The notes beneath the pieces were generated by a model. It was not told the origin of the DNA. It saw only the letters and a program-made list of their open reading frames with translations, and did not search any database. 64,000 nt of DNA. Origin: Burkholderia puraquae (GTDB lineage: Bacteria > Pseudomonadota > Gammaproteobacteria > Burkholderiales > Burkholderiaceae). The DNA lies in assembly GCF_002099195.1 (NCBI RefSeq), contig NZ_NBYX01000002.1, positions 310,001-374,000 on the forward strand. The letters run 5' to 3'. This document shows positions 17,854-25,892 of this stretch, piece by piece. A program made the translations under genes and the position numbers. How positions within the stretch are numbered: the stretch's first letter is position 1; each line of letters begins with the position of its first letter.

Positions 17854-18453
17854 AGTGTCTCCGAATGGCGGGTTGAATCGAAGTCGGCCGGATGGCCGAT
17901 CGGGCTGGGCAATGCGCAATGCTGCGAGGCAGAGTAAACCAATGGCAGGGACTTTGCAGTGAGGTGCCGGTCGCGCCTTGCGGCGATGCCCCGTTTCCGT
18001 TTCTGCGGCGCGTGGCCCTGCACGTGGCGCATGCCGCGGCGCGTGACGTGTAATGTGCGACGCGTGTCGTGCGGCGTGGTCGCCGCCATCGTCGGCGGGA
18101 TGGCATGCGCGAGCATCGGTGTCGCGTGTGGCATGCACACACGCGCACGCACACGCGTCGTCGCGCATGCCGGTTGCATCGACACGGCGCGACAGTCACA
18201 CGGATGCATCGCCCGCACCGCCATTCAATCGCAATCGTGCCGATTCGACATGACCTCGATCAACGCATGTGCGTCAGTGTGATTCACGGCATGCATGAAG
18301 CGGCCGGTGCTGCTGCGCGGAATCGTTCGTTCTTGCATTGCGCGGTTGCCGGTGCACGGTCGGCGCACGGCAGTCGCGTACGCCGATCCTCAGCCATCGG
18401 CTGTCGGCCGATGGCGGTTCGCAAACGAACGATCGATTCAAACGCTGCGCCGG
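17854..18453. other. 600-bp gap with no convincing gene
   Basis: Open frames exist in several phases but have no family resemblance and show arginine/cysteine-rich antisense-like composition. It holds the promoter region of the usp gene at its left end. At 18131-18158 there is a 28-nt run of strictly alternating purine and pyrimidine (mostly CA and CG steps), which is prone to Z-DNA formation. No promoter motif can be assigned with confidence. Confidence 0.5.
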
Positions 18454-18864
18454 CTACCTTGGTGCGGCCGTCAGCTCGAATACGCGCTCCGGCCGCCGCT
18501 GGTGGCCGGGCCAGTACGTGCTGCCGTACATCCGGTGGACGGGGCCGAACAGCGCATCGCTCATGGGCGGCGGCGCGTCGAAGCCTTTCTCGATCACCAT
18601 GTAGCCCGCGCGCAGCGCGAACGCCGGATGATTGCCGCCGGGGCGGCTGTCGAAACCGGCGAAGCCGTCGCCGGCTTCCGGCATCGCATTGACGAGCGAC
18701 GCATTGCTGCGGGTGATCTCGTCGGGTGAGATCGGTCCGCCGCCGGCGAGGCGCGACGCCTCGCGGTTCTTGCCGTCGGTGTCGACCGTGCTGTCGTGCG
18801 TGTCGTCGTTGTCGAGCTCGATGCTGCGCGGACGCGAACGACCGGTTTGACCGGATGATTCCAT
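18454..18864 (-). CDS. hypothetical small polar protein
   Basis: 136 residues, no signal peptide and no membrane segment. The N-terminal third is polar and low-complexity (Asp/Thr/Ser/Gly-rich), the rest contains PISPDEITRSNASLVNAMP and an AGYMVIEKGFDAPPPMSDALFG block that look like ordered protein. Start ATG has a good AGGAGAG ribosome site at 8-9 nt, which is the main reason to call it. No family recognised. It is monocistronic, between the usp gap and the next small gene. Confidence 0.6.
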   Translation of the reverse strand: MESSGQTGRSRPRSIELDNDDTHDSTVDTDGKNREASRLAGGGPISPDEITRSNASLVNAMPEAGDGFAGFDSRPGGNHPAFALRAGYMVIEKGFDAPPPMSDALFGPVHRMYGSTYWPGHQRRPERVFELTAAPR

Positions 18865-18991
18865 CGCGGCTCTCCTGGCGGCGAAGCGTTCCGGATCGAA
18901 GCAAATCCCGTTCCGGGCGTGACGGGAAAAGGCGCGCGGGCGATCGCCGCGGTCGCGCGGCGCGCACTGATTTGTCGTGATTTATTTCAGC

Positions 18992-19009
18992 TAGAAGACG
19001 CGTTTTCTA
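18992..19009. promoter_or_regulatory. near-perfect 18-bp palindrome upstream of the gene at 19143
   Basis: The block TAGAAGACGCGTTTTCTA is a palindrome except for one mismatched pair. A TATGAT -10-like hexamer follows at 19015-19020. It lies about 130 bp upstream of the small ORF at 19143 and could be an operator for it. Inference only. Confidence 0.3.
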
Positions 19010-19142
19010 CAGAGTATGATTCTTTTCCTGCGAAGCGGCGACAGGGGATTCAGTCGCGCCGCCTCTGCCCGCGCCGGGGCGCCGCAGCACCCTTAAAGAC
19101 GGGTAGTGAACAACAAAGCAAGGGACTAGAGGTGGCGGATTC

Positions 19143-19376
19143 ATGCAAGCGACTACTGCCTTCACGCACCGCGGTTATCTGTTGAACTGCGCGCCCGCGC
19201 GCGCCAGTGACGGTTCATTCAAGCCCTACGTCGTGATCTCCCGATCGAGCGACGGGGAACTCGTTGCGAACCGATTTTTCCCGATCGAGCTCCAGTTCAA
19301 CGACGAAGGCGACGCAATCGCGCACGCGCGCGACTGGGCCGTGCGCTGGATCGACGCGAGCAGCATCACGATCTGA
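19143..19376 (+). CDS. hypothetical 77-residue protein
   Basis: A small soluble protein: THRGYLLNCAPARASDGSFKPYVVISRSSDGELVANRFFPIE followed by an acidic helical end (DEGDAIAHARDWAVRWID). The pattern of beta strands then a helix resembles short conserved proteins of unknown function that are frequent in Burkholderia. GAGGTGG precedes the ATG at good spacing. No catalytic motif. It is 137 bp upstream of cysE and on the same strand, but a joint transcript is uncertain. Confidence 0.7.
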   Translation: MQATTAFTHRGYLLNCAPARASDGSFKPYVVISRSSDGELVANRFFPIELQFNDEGDAIAHARDWAVRWIDASSITI

Positions 19377-19513
19377 CGCCGCCGCGATTCGGCACCATCT
19401 GCCGTCAGGCCGATCCCCGGTGAGCCGCTCCCGGACAAAAAACGCGGTAATCTTGCGGAACCCGTCACTTTATTAGCGGCCGTGCGATCGAGCGCGGCCG
19501 CCTGCATTGGCAT

Positions 19514-20434
19514 ATGTCGACATCACCCGCCCGTCAGTGGGGCCTCGAAGAAATCGTCGCCGGCTTGCGCGAGTCGCGCGAGGAACTCCATCGTACGCGC
19601 CATCCGCGCGGCATCCGCGAGCTGCCGTCGCGCGATGCAATCTGCAAGATTGTGACCGGCCTGCGCGCGTCGATGTTTCCGACGCACTACGGCGCACCGG
19701 ATCTGACTGACGAAAGCGTCGATTTCTACGTCGGCCATACGCTCGAAAGCACGCTGCGCATTCTGTCCGAACAGATCCGCCGTGCGCTGCCCTTCCTGCC
19801 CGAGCATGCCGATACGCCGTTCGCCGAGCTCGACGAACGCGCGTTCGAGATCGCGCGCGAATTCGGCCGGCAGTTGCCGGCGGTCCGCGCGCTGCTCGTC
19901 AGCGATATCCAGGCTGCGTATGCGGGCGATCCGGCCGCGCAGCACATCACCGAGATCCTGCTGTGCTATCCCGGCGTGCTGGCGATGATGCATCACCGGC
20001 TCGCGCACGCGCTGCACCAGCTTGGTGTGCCGCTGCTTGCGCGGTTCATCAACGAGATCGCCCACTCGGCCACCGGCATCGACATCCACCCGGGCGCGCG
20101 GATCGGCCCGAGCTTCTTCATCGACCACGGCACGGGCGTCGTGATCGGCGAGACGGCGATCATCGGCGAGCGCGTGCGCGTGTATCAGGCCGTCACGCTC
20201 GGCGCGAAGAGTTTCCCGGCGGACGGCGAAGGTGCGCTGGTCAAGGGCAATGCGCGGCACCCGATCGTCGAGGACGACGTGGTGATCTACGCGGGTGCGA
20301 CGATTCTCGGCCGCGTGACGATCGGGCGCGGCTCGGTGATCGGCGGCAACGTGTGGCTCACGCATAGCGTGCCGCCCGGCACGAGCGTCGCGCAGGGCAA
20401 GGTTCGCGAAGGCGGGAGCGCCGAGAAGCCGTAA
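19514..20434 (+). CDS. cysE: serine O-acetyltransferase
   Basis: A 306-residue protein of the long CysE type: an N-terminal helical domain (about 1-170) and a C-terminal left-handed beta-helix of hexapeptide repeats (IDIHPGARIGPSFFIDHGTG, then IIGERVRVYQAVTLGA and ATILGRVTIGRGSVIGG). The catalytic His is in FIDHGTG. It acetylates L-serine with acetyl-CoA, the first step to cysteine. Cysteine synthase is not adjacent. The ribosome site is weak. This length and the extra N-terminal segment (HPRGIRELPSRDAICKIV) match the EpsC/plant-like serine acetyltransferase class. Confidence 0.93.
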   Translation: MSTSPARQWGLEEIVAGLRESREELHRTRHPRGIRELPSRDAICKIVTGLRASMFPTHYGAPDLTDESVDFYVGHTLESTLRILSEQIRRALPFLPEHADTPFAELDERAFEIAREFGRQLPAVRALLVSDIQAAYAGDPAAQHITEILLCYPGVLAMMHHRLAHALHQLGVPLLARFINEIAHSATGIDIHPGARIGPSFFIDHGTGVVIGETAIIGERVRVYQAVTLGAKSFPADGEGALVKGNARHPIVEDDVVIYAGATILGRVTIGRGSVIGGNVWLTHSVPPGTSVAQGKVREGGSAEKP

Positions 20435-20438
20435 CGCG

Positions 20439-20467
20439 GCGCGCGGCCGCCGGCCGTTGCCGCGCGC
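20439..20467. terminator. GC-rich hairpin between cysE and the SDR gene
   Basis: A 9-bp perfect stem (GCGCGCGGC at 20439-20447 and GCCGCGCGC at 20459-20467) in the short gap between convergent genes. No T run, so intrinsic termination is uncertain. Confidence 0.35.
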
Positions 20468-20472
20468 GTCGG

Positions 20473-21276
20473 TCAGTGCTTGCCGTCGGGTGCGCGGTGC
20501 TTGTACAGCACGTCCTGGTCGACGCGGATCAGGTTCTGCCCCGCATCGACGACGAAATCCACGCCGTTGTACGCATTGCCCGTCAGCATCAGGATCGCGC
20601 TCGCGACGTCGTCGGGGCCCGCGATGCGCGCGAGCGGCGTCGATGCGCGGCTCGCGTGTTCGAAGTCGGCCTGCGTCTGGTCGTCGCTCGGCAGCATCAG
20701 CCCGGGGAATACCGCATTCACGCGGAGCACCGGCGCGGACGACAGCGCGAGCATCTGCGTGAGGTTGCCGAGCGCGGCCTTCGCGACCGTATAGCTGAAA
20801 TGGTCGCGGTGAAAGTTTTCCTTGATCTTCTGGTCGACCACATTCACGACGACACCCTGCGTCCCGGCCGCGCGGGCCCGTTCGTAGAACGCGCGCGTGA
20901 GCAGGATCGGCGCGCGGCAGTTGACGGCCCATGCCTGGTCGAATGCCGTGAGGTCGAAGCTCGGGAAATGGTCTTGCCAGAATACCGACGCATTGTTGAC
21001 GAGCACGTCGAGGCGCCCGAAGCGCGCATACACCTGGTCGATCAGCGCGGTGATCTGCGCGGCATCCGACAGGTCGGCCTGCAACGCAACCGAATCGTGC
21101 CCGCGTTCGGCGATCGCGCGGGCCGCCGCCTGCGCGGCATCGGCCGAACGGTCGTAGTGCACCGCGGTGCGATAGCCGTGCGCGGCAAAATACTCGGCAA
21201 ACGCGCGCCCGGCCCGGCGCGCGGCGCCGGTCACGAGCACGACGGGCGCGTGCGCCGTTTGCTTCGTCGACTCCAT
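20473..21276 (-). CDS. SDR pteridine reductase-like (FolM-type) oxidoreductase
   Basis: A 267-residue short-chain dehydrogenase. The cofactor motif reads TGAARRAGRA, that is TGxxxRxG, the variant typical of pteridine reductases and FolM (dihydromonapterin reductase) rather than the classic TGxxxGxG. NNASVFW and the catalytic Tyr-Lys in FSYTVAKAALG are present. It likely reduces dihydropterins with NADPH to tetrahydropterins. The start ATG (21276) overlaps the stop of the GTP cyclohydrolase gene by one base in TAATG, so the two enzymes of pterin synthesis are translationally coupled; this strongly supports the pterin role. Confidence 0.85.
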   Translation of the reverse strand: MESTKQTAHAPVVLVTGAARRAGRAFAEYFAAHGYRTAVHYDRSADAAQAAARAIAERGHDSVALQADLSDAAQITALIDQVYARFGRLDVLVNNASVFWQDHFPSFDLTAFDQAWAVNCRAPILLTRAFYERARAAGTQGVVVNVVDQKIKENFHRDHFSYTVAKAALGNLTQMLALSSAPVLRVNAVFPGLMLPSDDQTQADFEHASRASTPLARIAGPDDVASAILMLTGNAYNGVDFVVDAGQNLIRVDQDVLYKHRAPDGKH

Positions 21277-21908
21277 TACGTATTCGTCAGGTTGACTGAA
21301 GAAGGATTCGCGACGATCGACAGGAATTCGCGCCGCGTTGACGGATCGGTGCGGAACGTGCCGAGCATGCGCGACGTGACCATCTCGACGCCCGGCTTGT
21401 GCACGCCGCGCGTCGAGATGCACTGGTGCGCGGCCTCGAGGATCACGCCGACGCCCTTCGGCTGCAGCACGTCGAACAGCGTGTCGGCGATCTGCACGGT
21501 CATCTTTTCCTGAATCTGCAGGCGCTTCGCGAACGCGTCGACGAGGCGCGCGAGCTTCGAGATGCCGACCACGCGATGGTTCGGCAGATACGCGACGTGC
21601 GCGCGGCCGATGATCGGCACCATGTGGTGCTCGCAGTAGCTCTCGAAGCGGATGTCCTTCAGCACGATCATTTCGTCGTAGCCGTCGACTTCGCTGAACG
21701 TGCGCGCGAGGATGTCGCGCGGTTCCACCTCATAGCCGGCGAAGAACTGCTCATAGGCGCGCACGACACGGGCGGGCGTGTCGATCAGGCCTTCGCGCGC
21801 GGGGTCGTCGCCGGCCCAGCGCAACAGCACGCGAACCGCGTCTTCCGCTTCTTCACGGCTCGGGCGGGATGCGGCCGGCTCGGGCCGCGCGGACTTCTTT
21901 TTACCCAT
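21276..21908 (-). CDS. folE: GTP cyclohydrolase I
   Basis: A 210-residue type I GTP cyclohydrolase. Zinc ligands Cys92 and His95 (in [12 protein letters not shown]) and Cys163 (in [13 protein letters not shown]) are present. It converts GTP to 7,8-dihydroneopterin triphosphate, the first step to folate and tetrahydrobiopterin/monapterin. The N-terminal 20 residues are basic and probably disordered. It overlaps the downstream SDR by one base, a two-gene pterin unit. No other folate genes are nearby, so this may be a second folE copy serving tetrahydromonapterin supply. Confidence 0.95.
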   Translation of the reverse strand: MGKKKSARPEPAASRPSREEAEDAVRVLLRWAGDDPAREGLIDTPARVVRAYEQFFAGYEVEPRDILARTFSEVDGYDEMIVLKDIRFESYCEHHMVPIIGRAHVAYLPNHRVVGISKLARLVDAFAKRLQIQEKMTVQIADTLFDVLQPKGVGVILEAAHQCISTRGVHKPGVEMVTSRMLGTFRTDPSTRREFLSIVANPSSVNLTNT

Positions 21909-21997
21909 CTATTTGCTCCATCGAATGCCGCCGCCGGGGCGGCGCGGAATCCGGGCATTGTTTCATGCTTTCGCGGGTCGTGCGTGAGGCCTGGCGC

Positions 21998-22924
21998 TCA
22001 CTTCGGCCATTCGTCCTGCTCGTCGTTGAACAGCGACGCGACGACGCCGCGCAGCCACGCGGTGCGCGGATCGTTGTGGTACTTGCGATGCCAGTGCTGC
22101 TTCAGGTCGAAGCGCGGCAGTGCGAGCGGCGGCTCGACGGGCACGATGAACGCGTGCTCGGCCGCGTACGCATAGCCGATCGCATGCGGCACCGTCGCGA
22201 TCAGGTCGGTGCGGCTCAGGATGAACGGCAGGCTCATGAAGTGGGGCGTCTCGAGCACCGCGCGGCGCTGCATGCGCTGCTTCGCGAGATATTTCTCGAG
22301 TACCTCCTGGCTGCGGCCTTCGGCGCGCACCACCGCGTGCCCGCACGTGAGGAACTGCTCGACCGTGAACGGCGGCGCCTGTTCGAACGGATGGCCGCGC
22401 CGCATCAGGCAGACGAACCGGTGCGTGAACAGCCGCTGCTGGAAGAAGTTGTTGCCGTCGAGATCGGGGAAGTAGCCGATCGCCAGATCGATCGAGCCGG
22501 CTTCGAGGCCGCGCCCGACTTCGTCGTGCGCGAGCGAGACCGAGCGCAGGTTCGCATGCGGCGCGCGCGTCGCGAACGCCTGCAGCAGCTTCGGCAGGAA
22601 CACGATCTCGCCGACGTCCGACAGCGCGATCGAAAACGTATGCGTGCTCGCGGCCGGATCGAAATCGTGCGGCGCAACGAGGCCGCGCTCGATCTGCGCG
22701 AGCGCGTCGCGCGCAGCCGGCAGCAGCGCGAGCGCACGCGGCGTGGGTTCCATCCCGCGCGACGTGCGCACGAACAGCGGATCGCCGAAATACTCGCGCA
22801 GGCGGCCGAGCGCCGTGCTCACGCGCGGCTGGCTCACGCCGAGCAGATCGCCCGCGCGGCTCACGTTGCGCGTGTCGTCGAGCGCGACGAGGTAGGGAAT
22901 GAGGTTCAGATCGAGCGATTCCAT
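21998..22924 (-). CDS. LysR-family regulator, probable pobA regulator
   Basis: A 308-residue LysR regulator. The winged HTH is at residues 1-65 (LNLIPYLVALDDTRNVSRAGDLLGVSQPRVSTALGRLR) and the effector domain at about 90-300. It is divergent from pobA with 116 bp between starts, and its neighbours are all 4-hydroxybenzoate genes, so it most likely activates pobA with 4-hydroxybenzoate as inducer. Pob regulators in other bacteria belong to the IclR or AraC families, so the symbol pobR is not assigned. Confidence 0.88.
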   Translation of the reverse strand: MESLDLNLIPYLVALDDTRNVSRAGDLLGVSQPRVSTALGRLREYFGDPLFVRTSRGMEPTPRALALLPAARDALAQIERGLVAPHDFDPAASTHTFSIALSDVGEIVFLPKLLQAFATRAPHANLRSVSLAHDEVGRGLEAGSIDLAIGYFPDLDGNNFFQQRLFTHRFVCLMRRGHPFEQAPPFTVEQFLTCGHAVVRAEGRSQEVLEKYLAKQRMQRRAVLETPHFMSLPFILSRTDLIATVPHAIGYAYAAEHAFIVPVEPPLALPRFDLKQHWHRKYHNDPRTAWLRGVVASLFNDEQDEWPK

Positions 22925-23040
22925 TACCGGGCCAATATCTTTAAAACGTATACAACATATCTCCAGAATCGCGTTGCCGCATAGTCGGGAAAGCGCTCAA
23001 ATGGGTTCCATTACTCGAACCAAAGTTCTGGAGACGAACA
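22925..23040. promoter_or_regulatory. divergent LysR/pobA control region
   Basis: A lower-GC 116-bp intergenic region. The part 22930-22970 is AT-rich and contains the dyad GTATAC and a T-N11-A arrangement (TATACAACATA), as expected for a LysR-family operator. Promoter hexamers cannot be assigned with confidence. Confidence 0.4.
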
Positions 23041-24273
23041 ATGCGCACCCAAGTCGCGATCATCGGCGCCGGCCCGTCCGGCCTTCTGCTTTCCCATCTG
23101 CTGCGCCTGCAAGGCGTCGATTCCATCCTCGTCGAAGCGCGTTCGCGCGAATACTGCGAGAACCGCATCCGCGCCGGCGTGCTGGAACAGGGCACGGTCG
23201 ACACGCTGAACGAAGCCGGCCTCGGCGACCGGATGCGTCGCGAAGGGCTCGAACACCACGGCATCGAGCTGCTGTTCTCGGGCCAGCGCCATCGCATCGA
23301 CCTGTCCGAACTCACCGGCGGGCGGGCGATTACCGTCTACAGCCAGCACGAAGTGGTGCGCGACTTGATCGCGGCCGGCGTCGAGCATGGCCACGCGATG
23401 CACTTCGAGGTCAGCGACGTCGCGTTGCACGACGTCGAAGGCGAGCACCCGTTCGTCACGTTCAAGCATGCCGACGGCCGCGAAGACCGCATCGACTGCG
23501 ACTACATCGCCGGCTGCGACGGCTTCCACGGCATCGCGCGCCAGACGATTCCGGCCGAGCGGCTGAACACGTTCGAGCGCGTCTATCCGTTCGCGTGGCT
23601 CGGCATCCTCGCCGACGCGGCGCCGTCGCTCGACGAGCTCGTCTACGCGCATCACGACAACGGTTTCGCGCTGTTCTCGATGCGCTCGCCGACGGTCACG
23701 CGCCTGTACCTGCAGTGCAAGCCCGACGAAGACCTCACCGAGTGGTCCGACACGCGGATCTGGGACGAATTGCACACGCGCTTCTCGAACGACACGGGCT
23801 GGACGCCGACCGAGGGCCGGATCACGCAGAAAAGCGTGACGCCGATGCGCAGCTTCGTGTCCGAGACGATGCAGCACGGGCGCCTGTTCCTCGCCGGCGA
23901 CGCCGCGCACATCGTGCCGCCGACCGGCGCGAAGGGGATGAACCTCGCGGTGGCCGACGTCCGCGCGCTGTCCCGCGCGCTTGGTGCGCGCTACCGCAAC
24001 GGCGACGCGACGCTGCTCGACACGTATTCGGCGACCTGCCTCGAACGCGTGTGGCGCGCCGAGCACTTCTCGTACTTCATGACGAACATGCTGCACTCAT
24101 CGCCGGAAGACTCGCCGTTCGTCAATCGCCTGAAGTTTGCCGAGCTGAAATACGTGACGCGCTCGCGGGCCGCCGCGCAGTCGCTCGCCGAAAACTACGT
24201 CGGGCTGCCGTTCGACGACGCGACGGCCCCCGAGGGAACCCGCCTTGACAACGCGCTGTGCGCGACTCTATGA
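23041..24273 (+). CDS. pobA: 4-hydroxybenzoate 3-monooxygenase
   Basis: A 410-residue FAD-dependent hydroxylase. It has the GxGxxG motif IIGAGPSGLLLSHLL, the ribityl-binding LFLAGDAAHIVPPTGAKGMNL and the CENRIRAGVLEQGTV block of PobA. It converts 4-hydroxybenzoate to protocatechuate with NADPH and O2. About 15 residues longer than the usual ~394 because of a C-terminal extension (FDDATAPEGTRL onwards). Divergent from its likely LysR regulator, upstream of pcaI. The -35/-10 promoter for pcaI is located in its last 30 bases. Confidence 0.96.
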   Translation: MRTQVAIIGAGPSGLLLSHLLRLQGVDSILVEARSREYCENRIRAGVLEQGTVDTLNEAGLGDRMRREGLEHHGIELLFSGQRHRIDLSELTGGRAITVYSQHEVVRDLIAAGVEHGHAMHFEVSDVALHDVEGEHPFVTFKHADGREDRIDCDYIAGCDGFHGIARQTIPAERLNTFERVYPFAWLGILADAAPSLDELVYAHHDNGFALFSMRSPTVTRLYLQCKPDEDLTEWSDTRIWDELHTRFSNDTGWTPTEGRITQKSVTPMRSFVSETMQHGRLFLAGDAAHIVPPTGAKGMNLAVADVRALSRALGARYRNGDATLLDTYSATCLERVWRAEHFSYFMTNMLHSSPEDSPFVNRLKFAELKYVTRSRAAAQSLAENYVGLPFDDATAPEGTRLDNALCATL

Positions 24274-24317
24274 TCGGCCCATCGTTCGCTAATCGAATCT
24301 AGGTTCGAATAGCGAAC
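24245..24317 (+). promoter_or_regulatory. pcaI promoter with PcaR-like operator
   Basis: Near-consensus sigma-70 promoter: TTGACA at 24245-24250, 18-bp spacer, TATGAT at 24269-24274, placed inside the 3' end of pobA. Immediately downstream at 24284-24317 is a 34-bp dyad: left half GTTCGCTAATCGAAT, right half GTTCGAATAGCGAAC, with the outer arms GTTCGCTA and TAGCGAAC complementary. The half sites resemble the GTTCG-type motif bound by PcaR-like IclR regulators. It covers the predicted start site, so an IclR-family regulator probably controls pcaIJBDCK. Confidence 0.75.
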
Positions 24318-24415
24318 AAAACCGGGATCGACATCGGCCCCGGCGCGACACGCGGCACGCGCGTGTCCCCTCGACAGGCCGCGCATCGAGCCGCGGGTTC
24401 GTATCAGGAAGAGAC

Positions 24416-25129
24416 ATGGTCAACAAGATTTTCGAATCGCTTCAGTCGGCGGTGGCCGACATTCACGATGGCGCGACAATCATGATCGGCGGCTTCGGCA
24501 CGGCCGGCATGCCGTCCGAGCTGATCGACGCGCTGATTGAACAGGGCGCGCGCGACCTGACGATCGTCAACAACAACGCCGGCAACGGCGAGACGGGCCT
24601 CGCGGCGCTGCTGAAGGCGAAGCAGGTGCGCAAGATCATCTGCTCGTTCCCGCGCCAGAGCGACTCGCAGGTGTTCGACGGGCTGTACCGTGCCGGCGAG
24701 ATCGAGCTGGAACTCGTGCCGCAGGGCAACCTCGCGGAGCGCATCCGTGCGGCGGGCGCCGGCATCGGCGGCTTCTTCACGCCGACCGGCTACGGCACCA
24801 AGCTCGCGGAAGGCAAGGAAACGCGCGTGATCGATGGCAAGCCGTATGTGTTCGAGACGCCGATCCACGCCGATTTCGCGCTCGTGAAAGCGTACAAGGG
24901 CGATCGCTGGGGCAATCTCGTGTATCGCAAGACCGCGCGCAACTTCGGGCCGATCATGGCCAGCGCCGCGAAGGTCGCGATCGTGCAGGTGTCGGAAGTC
25001 GTGCCGCTCGGTGCGCTGAACCCGGAACACATCGTGACGCCGGGCATTTTCGTCCAGCGCGTCGTCGAGGTGCCGCAGGCCGCGCACGCGGCCGAGCTGG
25101 CCGCCGAACACGCATCGCAAGCCGCCTGA
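24416..25129 (+). CDS. pcaI: 3-oxoadipate CoA-transferase subunit alpha
   Basis: A 237-residue class I CoA-transferase alpha subunit, containing GGFGTAGMPSELIDAL and the TAKGI-type block GTKLAEGKETRVIDG. Together with PcaJ it transfers CoA from succinyl-CoA to beta-ketoadipate. pcaJ starts 18 bp downstream. It is the first gene of the pcaIJ-B-D-C-K series, read from the strong promoter at 24245. Confidence 0.96.
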   Translation: MVNKIFESLQSAVADIHDGATIMIGGFGTAGMPSELIDALIEQGARDLTIVNNNAGNGETGLAALLKAKQVRKIICSFPRQSDSQVFDGLYRAGEIELELVPQGNLAERIRAAGAGIGGFFTPTGYGTKLAEGKETRVIDGKPYVFETPIHADFALVKAYKGDRWGNLVYRKTARNFGPIMASAAKVAIVQVSEVVPLGALNPEHIVTPGIFVQRVVEVPQAAHAAELAAEHASQAA

Positions 25130-25147
25130 CCGCCTGAGGAGACCGAC

Positions 25148-25804
25148 ATGAAACGACTGACCCGCGATGAAATGGCCAAGCGCGTCGCCCAGGACATCCC
25201 CGAAGGCGCGTACGTGAACCTCGGCATCGGCGTGCCGACGCTGGTGGCAAACCACCTCGACCCGAGCAAGGAAATCTTCCTGCACAGCGAGAACGGGCTG
25301 CTCGGCATGGGCCCCGCGCCCGCAGCCGGCGAGGAAGACGACGAACTGATCAACGCCGGCAAGCAGCACGTGACGCTGCTCACCGGCGGCGCGTATTTCC
25401 ACCACGCGGATTCGTTTGCGATGATGCGCGGCGGCCACCTCGACTACTGCGTGCTCGGCGCGTTCCAGGTGTCCGCGACCGGCGACCTCGCGAACTGGCA
25501 TACGGGTGCGCCCGATGCGATTCCGGCGGTCGGCGGCGCGATGGATCTCGCGATCGGCGCGAAGCAGGTGTTCGTGATGATGGAGCACCTGACGAAGCAG
25601 GGCGAAAGCAAGATCGTCGCGCAGTGCTCGTACCCCGTCACCGGCGTGCAATGCGTGAGCCGTATCTATACGGATCTCGCGGTGCTCGACGTGACGGCCG
25701 ACGGCCTCGCGGTGAGCGAGATCTTCACCGACCTGTCGTTCGACGAACTGCAGAAGCTGACCGGCGTGCCGCTGATCGACGCGACGCAAAAGGCCGCTGC
25801 CTGA
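25148..25804 (+). CDS. pcaJ: 3-oxoadipate CoA-transferase subunit beta
   Basis: A 218-residue beta subunit. The catalytic Glu48 lies in HSENGLLGMGP, the CoA-transferase active-site motif. The ribosome site GAGGAGAC precedes the ATG. Directly follows pcaI. In many bacteria pcaF (thiolase) comes next, but here it is absent and a hairpin occupies the junction with pcaB. Confidence 0.96.
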   Translation: MKRLTRDEMAKRVAQDIPEGAYVNLGIGVPTLVANHLDPSKEIFLHSENGLLGMGPAPAAGEEDDELINAGKQHVTLLTGGAYFHHADSFAMMRGGHLDYCVLGAFQVSATGDLANWHTGAPDAIPAVGGAMDLAIGAKQVFVMMEHLTKQGESKIVAQCSYPVTGVQCVSRIYTDLAVLDVTADGLAVSEIFTDLSFDELQKLTGVPLIDATQKAAA

Positions 25805-25808
25805 ACCT

Positions 25809-25852
25809 CAAGCGTGCCGGCGCGTGCGCTAGCGCGCATGCCGGCACGCTTG
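25809..25852 (+). repeat. long hairpin between pcaJ and pcaB
   Basis: A 44-nt inverted repeat whose outer arms CAAGCGTGCCGGC and GCCGGCACGCTTG are perfectly complementary and whose inner part is nearly so. No T run follows. Its location between pcaJ and pcaB suggests differential mRNA processing or a partial stop rather than complete termination. Confidence 0.65.
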
Positions 25853-25892
25853 GGTGGACAATAGGCGCACGCCGTTTCCCCAATCTGATGCC

